Assembly (NCBI GenBank): GCA_021817825.1
Contig: JAKAFS010000025.1
Coordinates: forward strand, 1 to 43,922
DNA length: 43,922 nucleotides
Direction of reading: 5' to 3'
Origin: Deltaproteobacteria bacterium
GTDB lineage: Bacteria > Desulfobacterota > Syntrophia > Syntrophales > UBA5619
This document shows, piece by piece, positions 15,849-23,221 of the stretch (positions within the stretch are counted from its first letter, which is position 1; each line of letters starts with the position of its first letter). A model generated the notes under the pieces. The model was not told the DNA's origin, searched no databases, and saw nothing but the letters and a program-made list of their open reading frames with translations. The position numbers and the translations under genes are program-made.

Positions 15849-15861
15849 AATTCCGTTAGAA
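15842..15861 (+). repeat. Paired CCGTTAGAA repeat, copy A (putative Int arm site)
   Basis: Two CCGTTAGAA 9-mers at 15842-15850 and 15853-15861, an 11-base period, i.e. one helical turn, so both face the same side of the DNA. The same pair occurs at 17196 and 17355. The first copy contains the stop codon of the HTH gene. Confidence 0.7.
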
Positions 15862-15941
15862 GGGCGTTTTATGTCTTTGTAATAATGTTAATTTTACCAC
15901 GCTCTTTAGGTTCGCAAACCAACGGTCGCCCCTAAATTTGC

Positions 15942-16142
15942 ATGACTTTGCCTGCGATTGGCTCTATAATCCATCCACGGATGGACCTGCATCAATCGAC
16001 GATCTGCAAGGTCAAGTCTAAGGAAGGAAAGGGGGTGATCACACAGTACGAGGACGCCGATGGAAGGGTTTTCATCGTTCCTGATGACCGAGGCCGACGC
16101 CGAGGTGCAGGAAACGAAAGGCATCGGAGGTCGGTGAAATGA
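15942..16142 (+). CDS. Small hypothetical protein upstream of the integrase
   Basis: A 66-residue frame from ATG 15942; a later ATG at 15981 would give 53 residues, and neither has a strong ribosome site. The middle (KVKSKEGKGVITQYEDADGRVFIVPDDRG) looks like a small beta-strand protein; the end is basic. I recognise no family. Its stop overlaps the integrase start as ATGA (16139-16142), which supports translation and a role as leader of the integrase, keeping its expression low. Confidence 0.6.
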   Translation: MTLPAIGSIIHPRMDLHQSTICKVKSKEGKGVITQYEDADGRVFIVPDDRGRRRGAGNERHRRSVK

Positions 16143-17428
16143 CAGGCAGCATCCAGAAGAAGGGCAAGACCTACTATGCCGTGATCCCTATCAACGGAAG
16201 GAGGAAATGGTTCAAAGGGGGCACGAAAAAAGACGCAGAGCGGGTTCTTGGCGAGAAGTTGGCAGAGGTGAGCCAGGGGAACTACAGGGAGATACCGAAG
16301 ATGACATTCAAGGCGTTCGCGAAATTGTGGTTGAAAACACATGCGGAGATCAACGTGAAGCCCTCCACCCTGGCCGGTTATGAACACATCATCGAGAGGA
16401 ATTTGATGCCCCGGTTCGAGCATCTCCAGATGGCGGACGTCACGACGGGCGGTTTACAGGTATACGTGGCGGATCGCAGAAAGGCCGTCTCCGGGAAGAG
16501 CGCCCTCAACGAGGTCGTGATTCTCAAGCAGATGTTCAAGCACGCCCACAAGTGGGGATACACCCGGTCCAACCCGGGCGAGTACCTGGAACGGCCGAAG
16601 GTGATCAAGCCGGAAATCGAAATCCTGGATCCGAAAGAAGTGAAGTTGATGTTGGAAAATGCAAGCGAGTTGTACCGGACGGCCTTTCTCACCGCCGTCC
16701 TGACGGGCGTCCGGGCCGGCGAGCTCTGGGCGCTGCAATGGGGCGATCTGGACTGGAACGGGAAACGCCTGTTCATCCGGCGCTCCGTCTGGAAAGGCAG
16801 CTTCCAGACGCCGAAATCACAAAAGTCAGTCCGGAAGATCGACCTGCCGGACAGCCTGATTCCGGAATTGCGGAAGTGGAAGCTCCGCTGCCCCTTGAGC
16901 GAGCGGGACTTGATGTTCCCGAGCGCCGAGGGAAATGTCACGGATCATGACAACGCCAGGAACCGCCATTTCGATGCGGCACTGCGGAGGGCAAAACTCA
17001 GGCACGTTTCTTTTCACAGCCTGCGACACACGAACGCCTCCCTGCGGATCCGGGCGGAGCAGAACATCAAGTACATCTCCACCCAGCTGGGTCATGCCTC
17101 CGTGAAGATCACCCTGGATACCTACGGTCACCTGTTCGACGATCAGGACTTCAATCGTCTGCAGGTGGGTCTCCTGGAAACCACGTTCAACGCTCCCGTT
17201 AGAAATCCGTTAGAAGAACAGGCGGCGGAGGCGGGAGGAGAAAACAATTTTGAACGCGCCGCGGAAGAAATTTCGGCGGCCAACCGCCCGATCGGGATAA
17301 ATGCACCGACGGGCACCCTCCGAAGAGAGGATGCGGACAGGGTTTTTGTCGCGTCCGTTAGAAATCCGTTAGAAAAATCCCCCCAAAATGCAAAAAAGGG
17401 ATCAGCCGCTTTGGCTAACCCCTTGTAA
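16139..17428 (+). CDS. int: Tyrosine site-specific recombinase (integrase)
   Basis: A 429-residue phage-type integrase. Residues 1-50 are an arm-binding-like N-terminal domain (GKTYYAVIPINGRRKWFKGGTKKDAERVL), 55-150 the SAM-like core-binding domain, 160-345 the catalytic domain with R192 (TGVRAGEL), H293 and R296 (HSLRH), H319 (LGHAS) and the nucleophile Y329 (DTYGH). The enzyme inserts and excises the element at the adjacent initiator tRNA gene, whose 3-prime end lies five bases from the integrase stop. An unusual extension of about 80 residues follows the catalytic domain; it contains the duplicated peptide VRNPLE (354-359 and 407-412), encoded by two copies of the CCGTTAGAA repeat pair. 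The extension may exist only because DNA sites lie within the gene. Start ATG overlaps the stop of the 66-residue frame. Confidence 0.95.
   Translation: MTGSIQKKGKTYYAVIPINGRRKWFKGGTKKDAERVLGEKLAEVSQGNYREIPKMTFKAFAKLWLKTHAEINVKPSTLAGYEHIIERNLMPRFEHLQMADVTTGGLQVYVADRRKAVSGKSALNEVVILKQMFKHAHKWGYTRSNPGEYLERPKVIKPEIEILDPKEVKLMLENASELYRTAFLTAVLTGVRAGELWALQWGDLDWNGKRLFIRRSVWKGSFQTPKSQKSVRKIDLPDSLIPELRKWKLRCPLSERDLMFPSAEGNVTDHDNARNRHFDAALRRAKLRHVSFHSLRHTNASLRIRAEQNIKYISTQLGHASVKITLDTYGHLFDDQDFNRLQVGLLETTFNAPVRNPLEEQAAEAGGENNFERAAEEISAANRPIGINAPTGTLRREDADRVFVASVRNPLEKSPQNAKKGSAALANPL
17196..17215 (+). repeat. Paired CCGTTAGAA repeat, copy B (inside int)
   Basis: CCGTTAGAA at 17196-17204 and 17207-17215, 11 bases apart, in the 3-prime end of the integrase gene. 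It lies about 220 bases from the tRNA gene. It is read as codons for VRNPLE, the same peptide as copy C. Confidence 0.7.
17355..17374 (+). repeat. Paired CCGTTAGAA repeat, copy C (inside int)
   Basis: CCGTTAGAA at 17355-17363 and 17366-17374, again with an 11-base period, about 60 bases from the tRNA 3-prime end. It is in the same orientation and reading frame as copy B, 159 bases away. This is the distance range expected for arm-type integrase sites beside an att core. Confidence 0.7.
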
Positions 17429-17433
17429 TTCTT

Positions 17434-17510
<77 letters not shown>

Positions 17511-17550
17511 TCATGTTGAAGAGGACTTTTAAATCACGGGCAGAGAAAAG

Positions 17551-18561
17551 TCAAGGTCTATTTCCCTTTTTCTCCCCCTGGACGCTGAATATCTCGTGAG
17601 GTCGGGCAAAGCCCCGGATCGTCAGCCCCTCCACCTTCTCCATCGCGATGGCGTCCTTCACCCATTGCGCCGTTTCATCGCAGATCAGGATTTCTTCTTC
17701 CCTGGCCAGCTTTTCCAGGCGGGAGGCTAGGTTGACGGTGGCGCCGAGGGCGCTGTACTCCTTCTTTCGCGGTGAACCGAGTATTCCGCACACGACCTCT
17801 CCGGTGGCAATTCCGAATCCGACGTTGATTCTTTTTTCAGGATCAAGAATTCCCTCATTGGTTCTTACGATCTCGGCCCGCATCGCCAGCGCGGCCTTGA
17901 CGGCCCGTAAGGCGTCTTCCTTGCCACTCAACGGCGCGCCGAAGATCCCCATGATGCTGTCGCCGATATGCTTGTCCAGGGTGCCGTCAAAGTTGAAAAG
18001 CACGTCATCCAAGGGGGTGAAATAGCGTTCATTGAGCAGTTCGGAAAGTTCCACCGGACTCAACCGTTCGGCAAGGGCAGTAAAGCCCCGGATATCGCTG
18101 AACAGGATCGTCACCTGCATTTTTTTCGGCAGAACGGACTTTTCGTTCTTCTGGAGTTCGACGAGGACCTGTTCGGGAATAAACTGCTTGAGGCGTTTTT
18201 TGATGCTGTACTCCCGGACCTTCGCGATCAGTTCCTCATTCCCGAAAGGCTTGGTGAGAAAACCATCGATGCCGGCGTTGACGGCATCGATGGCGCTGGC
18301 CATCGTCGCATAGCCGGTCAGCATGATCCGGGTGATCTCGGCATTCATCCGGCCGATCGCGATCAAGGTCTCCAGGCCATCCATGCCCGGCATGCGGTAA
18401 TCGGAGATCACGATTTCAATCTCCCGGCCATCGTTCCGGATGTGATTCAACGCCTCTTCTCCGTTTTGGGCCAGGACGATGCGGTAGCCTTCCTTTTCCA
18501 GAATTTTTCTCAGGGAACGGCGCACCCCCTCCTCGTCATCCACCACCATGAGTCCGCTCAT
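17551..18561 (-). CDS. Response regulator with class III adenylate/guanylate cyclase domain
   Basis: A 336-residue protein. Residues 1-118 are a receiver domain: acidic pair VVDDEEG (D8, D9), phosphoacceptor D54 in SDYRMPGMDG, and the conserved TKPFG lysine (K104). A linker leads to a class III nucleotide cyclase domain (about 145-320), with metal-binding D156 in LFSDIRGF and D201 in KHIGDSIMGIFG, and the GIATGEVVCGILG and LGATVNLASRLE blocks. It should make cAMP or cGMP in response to phosphorylation by the kinase encoded immediately upstream, with which it overlaps by four bases (ATGA, 18558-18561). A cyclic-nucleotide-binding protein is encoded at 37798, a possible but unproven effector. 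Lies next to the element's integration site and belongs to the host. Confidence 0.93.
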   Translation of the reverse strand: MSGLMVVDDEEGVRRSLRKILEKEGYRIVLAQNGEEALNHIRNDGREIEIVISDYRMPGMDGLETLIAIGRMNAEITRIMLTGYATMASAIDAVNAGIDGFLTKPFGNEELIAKVREYSIKKRLKQFIPEQVLVELQKNEKSVLPKKMQVTILFSDIRGFTALAERLSPVELSELLNERYFTPLDDVLFNFDGTLDKHIGDSIMGIFGAPLSGKEDALRAVKAALAMRAEIVRTNEGILDPEKRINVGFGIATGEVVCGILGSPRKKEYSALGATVNLASRLEKLAREEEILICDETAQWVKDAIAMEKVEGLTIRGFARPHEIFSVQGEKKGNRP

Positions 18562-20762
18562 ATTTCTCTCCTTTTGCAGGGAACCTCTACGGTCACCGTC
18601 GTCCCTCTGCCTGCTTCGCTTTCTACGAGGATCCGTCCGCCATGGCGCCGGATGATTTCATGGGAAATATAGAGGCCCAAACCGGTCCCACTGCCCACCG
18701 GTTTGGTCGTGAAAAAGGGTTTGAAGATGTCTTTTCGCAATGCCGGAGGGATTCCCTGCCCCGTGTCTCGGCAGAGAATGACCACGGTTTCTTTTTCGCG
18801 GAGATAGCGGGTTTCCAGAAAGATCTGTCCCTTTCCCTCAGGAAGCGCCTCCAGGGCGTTACCGAGGATATTGATCCACACCTGGCCCAGATTGGCGAAA
18901 TTGCCTTCCACGGTCGGCAGTGTTTCGTCGTAGTTCTTTTCAATGGCTACAGGCAAGTGCTTGGTCCGGTTCTGAAGGATCCGCAGGGCATCATCGAGGG
19001 ATCTGTTGATATCTACCGGTTCCACATAGGTCTGGGTCTGGCGGGAGAGGTCAAGCAGGCTCCGGATGATGGTCGCCGCCCGCCGCAACTCGCGCAGAGA
19101 AAAAAGCAAGTCCTCAAGCAGCTCCCGTTGCTGGTCCCCTGCCGGAGACGAGGTTTCGATGGTTTGGGCACTGCTTTCGACCAGACTCATGGCAGCACTG
19201 ATCGGGTTGTTCAATTCATGGGCCGTACCGGCCACAAGTTGACCGATCGCGGCCAGGCTTTCCGAACGGATGAGCAGTTCCTGGGTACGCTCCTTCTCGC
19301 GGAGTGCCTCACGCAAAGCGGCGGTCCGCGTTGTCACCTTCGTTTCCAGGTCGCGATTGAGGGCGGCCAGCGCCTCGTAGCTCTTCGCATTCTCGATGGC
19401 CGTGGTCGCCTGATTGGCGATGGTGGTGAGAAGTTCGAGATCCTCATCAACAAACAGCTGTCCGGATTTCTTCTGGCCCAGGGCAATGATCCCCGCCATT
19501 CCCTCCGGCGACCGGAGCGGAATGACCAGGACCACCCCCAGGCGGTCCCAAAGCCGGGCCAGTCCCTTCTGCGTCTCATCAGGACTCCGGGCATCATTGG
19601 AGGCCGCTCTGCTTATCGGCCCTTCTCTTTTCTCAAAAGTGCGAATCCAGAAGGTTTCATCGGACGTCAGCGTGCCGATTCCGCCCGCCTCCTCACTGCC
19701 ATAAAGGCGAAACCCCTCGGCTTCCGTCAGAACAAGGAGCACCCTTTCCACTTGCAGGGCATCGGCAATCTCGTCAATGAGCAGCGTTCTGATCTGCGGG
19801 AGACTCAGCAGATTGGCCAATCTCCCACTGATTTCCCGGAGAAGATGCCGGTAATCGTACCGTTCCCGAAAGAAAAGGCGGTCGATGAGCCTCTGCACCG
19901 ATTCTCGCAGGGGATTGAACAAAAGGACGATCACTGCTGCCAAAGCCAGGGAGAGCACCAAAGAAGGGGTCCCCGTCGTCATAAAGAGAGAGTGAAAGAC
20001 AAAGATGATCAGGATGTACAAGGCGGTCAGGATTCCCGTCAGCAGGATATAAACCGTTCCGCGGCGGATCAGGGCGCCCCAATCGAGCAAGTCGTATTTA
20101 AGGACTCCGAAGGCAAGAAAGATGGCAGGGATAAAACTGAAATTCCCCAGCGGATAGAGGGGAACACCGCTGACGGGAAGGATCGTGAAGGCGAGCAGCA
20201 GGGTGGACCCCCCGAGACCGCCGAAGATATACTTGATCCGGTTTCTGTGCTGATTGTCATCGGTACGTCTCATCGCGGCATACAGTACGACGAGACAGTA
20301 AAGGACGGTAAAGGCGACAACGGCCGAAAAGAGATGAAACCATACGCCGGCACGGGCGATTCGTCCGAAAGGATAGTGATACAGGCCGTTGAAGTAAAGG
20401 TGCGTGGGAACGACTGCTGCAAAGGCAAGACTGAAGAGCCAGGCGGTTATTTCCAGCCACCGCCGGCCGTTAATGCCCAAAAAAACGTGTACGAATCGAA
20501 TGTAGATGGGAAGGCTGAAAACGAAGAAGAAATGGATAATCCTATCGACGCGCAACGCCGAAGATTCGTCCTCTATGACGGAAATGAGGGCCATGTCCGC
20601 ATTGAACAGGGCGCCCAGCAGACAGATGGCGGCAAACAGCACATGGGTCCTGCTCCTTGCCCCTCTGAGCAGCGAGATCAGTGCCAGACAGAGAAGAACC
20701 ACGAACCCGAGAAGGGGAGGTATGATGTAACTCGGAGTGACCTGAAGACCGTTCGGAACCAT
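18558..20762 (-). CDS. Membrane sensor histidine kinase (7TM-type N-terminus, GAF)
   Basis: A 734-residue sensor kinase. Residues 10-285 contain about eight hydrophobic segments resembling the 7TM N-terminal sensor region of PrsK-like kinases. A GAF domain follows (about 320-460, LVLTEAEGFRLYG, VVLVIPLRSPEGMAGIIALGQ), then a coiled coil (465-505), a HisKA dimerisation domain with H515 in VAGTAHELNNP, and a HATPase_c domain with N-box WINILGNALEAL, G1 DTGQGIP and G2 GSGTGLGLY. It should autophosphorylate H515 and phosphorylate the receiver-cyclase encoded next. ATG 20762 follows GGGGAG. The upstream 224 bases hold no gene. The ligand is unknown. Confidence 0.94.
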   Translation of the reverse strand: MVPNGLQVTPSYIIPPLLGFVVLLCLALISLLRGARSRTHVLFAAICLLGALFNADMALISVIEDESSALRVDRIIHFFFVFSLPIYIRFVHVFLGINGRRWLEITAWLFSLAFAAVVPTHLYFNGLYHYPFGRIARAGVWFHLFSAVVAFTVLYCLVVLYAAMRRTDDNQHRNRIKYIFGGLGGSTLLLAFTILPVSGVPLYPLGNFSFIPAIFLAFGVLKYDLLDWGALIRRGTVYILLTGILTALYILIIFVFHSLFMTTGTPSLVLSLALAAVIVLLFNPLRESVQRLIDRLFFRERYDYRHLLREISGRLANLLSLPQIRTLLIDEIADALQVERVLLVLTEAEGFRLYGSEEAGGIGTLTSDETFWIRTFEKREGPISRAASNDARSPDETQKGLARLWDRLGVVLVIPLRSPEGMAGIIALGQKKSGQLFVDEDLELLTTIANQATTAIENAKSYEALAALNRDLETKVTTRTAALREALREKERTQELLIRSESLAAIGQLVAGTAHELNNPISAAMSLVESSAQTIETSSPAGDQQRELLEDLLFSLRELRRAATIIRSLLDLSRQTQTYVEPVDINRSLDDALRILQNRTKHLPVAIEKNYDETLPTVEGNFANLGQVWINILGNALEALPEGKGQIFLETRYLREKETVVILCRDTGQGIPPALRKDIFKPFFTTKPVGSGTGLGLYISHEIIRRHGGRILVESEAGRGTTVTVEVPCKRREI

Positions 20763-20986
20763 CTTTCACTCCCCAAAAGGGTGTGAGCATTCCGTAAAAG
20801 TCTAGTTTTCCGTCACGGCAGGCCAAGGAGCGCGTTCCTTCGGCCCTAAGAAGCCGGCAGATGAAAAAATTCAGCCCCTGCGCGAAAGGGAGGTCCGGGC
20901 GTCCCGGAGCCGATGCCGTGTCCCCTCCCCCTTCTGTGCGGGAGAGAGGAGTACTTTTTCCGGTTTTTCCCAGTCAGCGGCCGTTT

Positions 20987-21535
20987 CTAGAAGACGAAAA
21001 CCGCAACGGCAATGACGGTCGTGAAACCGTGGGACTGAACGATACTGGACTGGGTGATATTCCGGGTGCTGACGATTTTCCCGCTGATCTTGAAAATCTC
21101 CTTTTTCTCATCCCAGCTCTCGTCGATATCAAAATCGATACCCAGCGTCGAGGCCAGCATGGCGGCGGCCAGATCTTCGGCATAATCCCCCGCCTGGCGT
21201 TGGGTCTGTCCGAAGGAGTGGTGTTCGCTGATGTATCCATAGGTACGCTTATCGGCCGGGACGGCGCAGCCCACGGAGGCCGCCAACAGCCGCCGGGGTT
21301 CGTTGCTGCAACAGCGGCTCAAAACGCAATAGGTGATGGCGCCGGCATTAAGCTCTTTGAGTCCCCGCGCCCGAGAGATCACCTGGCAGCCGGGCGGCAT
21401 GATGCTCGATACCTGGACGAGGTTGCACTTTTCGATGCCCGCATCCCGAAGCGCCAGTTCGAAGGAGTGGAGCTCCTCCCTGTGATTTCCCAACCCTTTC
21501 GTGAAAAACATTTTCTTGGGAACATATACACTCAA
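20987..21535 (-). CDS. pdaD: Pyruvoyl-dependent arginine decarboxylase
   Basis: A 182-residue proenzyme. It makes agmatine and CO2 from arginine, for polyamine synthesis or acid resistance. The self-cleavage site is VSSIMPPGC: cleavage between S43 and S44 would create the pyruvoyl group on the new N-terminus of the alpha chain. Other family blocks are VPKKMFFTKGLG, ELALRDAGIEKCNLV and the HHSFGQ segment near residue 105. Length fits the family (about 160-190). The start is TTG at 21535, after AAGGAG, because the conserved PKKMFFTKG block begins right there and no upstream ATG exists. The C-terminus (TVIAVAVFVF) is strongly hydrophobic, as in other members. It stands alone on the minus strand. 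Confidence 0.93.
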   Translation of the reverse strand: MSVYVPKKMFFTKGLGNHREELHSFELALRDAGIEKCNLVQVSSIMPPGCQVISRARGLKELNAGAITYCVLSRCCSNEPRRLLAASVGCAVPADKRTYGYISEHHSFGQTQRQAGDYAEDLAAAMLASTLGIDFDIDESWDEKKEIFKISGKIVSTRNITQSSIVQSHGFTTVIAVAVFVF

Positions 21536-21759
21536 TGTCTTTTTCTCCTTCCACCGGCAACGAACCGGACCGGTTACACGTTATTTTCACGCCTTGGCGA
21601 CGTAAATCGTTTGCTTACTGGATCAATCTATCGGATACGTTCGCCGCCAGGCCGCCCGGCAGACGATCGGGCAGCACGACGACCACAGAAAAATCACCTA
21701 AAAATGTGAGGGCGCTTCTAACATAAACGAGGAACATTGTCCAACTTTATTGAACGCAA

Positions 21760-22083
21760 TCATTCGGGAGGCGGTTGGGTCTTGCCGACCGCTTCGATGT
21801 AGGGGGAACTTTCATTGTTCTTCATTTCTCTCCGGAGCTCACGAATCGTCTTGTTCATGCGGTTGATGGTCCGCGTCAACCGGAACCGTTCCACGATTCC
21901 CATAAATCCCGTGAAGATGACCCCGGCCAGAAAGGCAATGAAGATCAGCATGTAGGTGGGAAGTTCGCGCTTGAAGAAATCATAATATTTAAGCTCCACA
22001 GGCGCTGTATTCTCCAGCGAAAAGGTGATGATGAACATCACGATCAACGCCAGGACAACGGTATAGATCACTTTCATCCGCAA
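21760..22083 (-). CDS. LapA-domain inner-membrane protein
   Basis: A 107-residue protein with two membrane helices (residues about 5-22, VIYTVVLALIVMFIITFSL, and about 42-62, YMLIFIAFLAGVIFTGFM), the pattern of LapA/DUF1049 proteins, with the typical ENTAPVELKY loop between them. A basic cytoplasmic coiled-coil tail follows. In gammaproteobacteria LapA-type proteins take part in lipopolysaccharide regulation. It overlaps the upstream HIT gene by ten bases, so they are co-transcribed. Confidence 0.9.
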   Translation of the reverse strand: MRMKVIYTVVLALIVMFIITFSLENTAPVELKYYDFFKRELPTYMLIFIAFLAGVIFTGFMGIVERFRLTRTINRMNKTIRELRREMKNNESSPYIEAVGKTQPPPE

Positions 22084-22565
22084 GCCTCCCGCTGCAATGT
22101 TTCAAAATAGGGTCTGAGTTGCCCGGCGGTGCCGGCGACGTCTTCGGGGATGACCCGAACCCCGCCGATCACGCTGATGAAATTGGTATCGCCTCCCCAG
22201 CGGGGAACCACATGCAGGTGCAAGTGATCCGCTATCCCCGCTCCGGCAGTCTTTCCCAGATTCATTCCGATGTTGAATCCTTCTGGATGCATAGACTCCG
22301 TCAGCACGCGCACCGAAAGATCGAGAAGCTGGAAAATCTCGGATCTTTCCTCTGGGGCAAGTTCGGTTACGCTGCCGAGATGACGGTGGGGAACGATCAT
22401 CAGATGTCCGCTCGTGTAGGGATAGAGGTTCATCATGACAAAACAGCGCGCTCCCTCGCTGACGACCAATTCTTCCGTCCGCTGCGAATCCCGGCAGAGC
22501 ACGCAGCCGGCGACCTTTTCGCTCCGGATATAATCGCTCCGCCAGGGTGCAAAAATCGTATCCAT
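22074..22565 (-). CDS. HIT-family hydrolase (Ap4A-type)
   Basis: A 163-residue histidine triad protein. The signature is HLHLHVVPRW (about 134-143) and the N-terminal block is FAPWRSDYI, with a CVLC pair that may be part of a zinc site as in HIT/GalT-like bacterial members. Such enzymes hydrolyse dinucleoside polyphosphates or AMP-linked substrates. ATG 22565 has a weak ribosome site; the protein start (MDTIFAPWRSDY) matches family members. It is the first gene of a two-gene operon with the LapA protein. Confidence 0.92.
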   Translation of the reverse strand: MDTIFAPWRSDYIRSEKVAGCVLCRDSQRTEELVVSEGARCFVMMNLYPYTSGHLMIVPHRHLGSVTELAPEERSEIFQLLDLSVRVLTESMHPEGFNIGMNLGKTAGAGIADHLHLHVVPRWGGDTNFISVIGGVRVIPEDVAGTAGQLRPYFETLQREACG

Positions 22566-22830
22566 CCATCCATTCCGTAAAATCGGTACCTGTGCGTCCT
22601 CCCGCGCGTTTCCCCGTCATCGGTTTGCCGATCCGGGAGCGGTCGATATCGTTTACCGGGGGAACGCGGGAATTGCCGCCATGCATTTACAGTTTGTGAA
22701 TTATAGCGATCTGCTGCAAAAAGACAAGGTTTTTTAGGAATAGCGCCGCATGCCTTTGTTTCGGTTTGACTTTCCTTCCCGGTGCAGTTAGGATGGGCAC
22801 AAAAAAGCGGGCAAGGAAACAGATAGGATC

Positions 22831-23097
22831 ATGCTGGATAGTGCACTGGATAAACTGGCCGAAACCATTCTCGGACTCGATGAAGCCTCACTCACTTCCC
22901 TGTGGGATCAATACAAAAACCGCATGGAACATTTCGAACCTACGAAGGAATGGGAAAAAGCCGTCATCATTTTTTTCATCATCAATGCGGTGCGGGCTAA
23001 AAACCATATCTTCAACGAACAGATTGTCCGAAAACGGGAAATCGGGCACCCCCCGAAGCCAGCCAGGAAGAAACCCGATTTGCGATTGGTAAAATAA
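22831..23097 (+). CDS. Small hypothetical protein
   Basis: An 88-residue, largely helical protein (LAETILGLDEASLTSLWDQYK, EWEKAVIIFFIINAVRAK) with a basic proline-rich end. The pattern of aromatic and acidic residues suggests a small alpha-helical domain, but I cannot name a family. Preceded by AGGAAACAGATAGGATC. An overlapping frame (22766-23092) is not credible in amino-acid composition. The 265-base gap upstream contains nothing else I can identify. Confidence 0.7.
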   Translation: MLDSALDKLAETILGLDEASLTSLWDQYKNRMEHFEPTKEWEKAVIIFFIINAVRAKNHIFNEQIVRKREIGHPPKPARKKPDLRLVK

Positions 23098-23221
23098 GCT
23101 ATTTGTTTGTAATAACATTGTTTTCATGAGTATTCCCCGCGCCCGGCATGCCATTGGGCGACAGCGTTGCCGGGCAGGACGCTTCTCAGGAAAACGACCG
23201 CTGGTTTTTGAGGCGTCATCT

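Noticed and set aside
20861..21709. Rightward frame opposite the arginine decarboxylase
   Set aside because: Antisense to pdaD, whose SSIMPPG cleavage site and length are clear.
21536..21759. Riboswitch or leader before arginine decarboxylase
   Set aside because: I found no conserved riboswitch core or stable stem set in these 224 bases.
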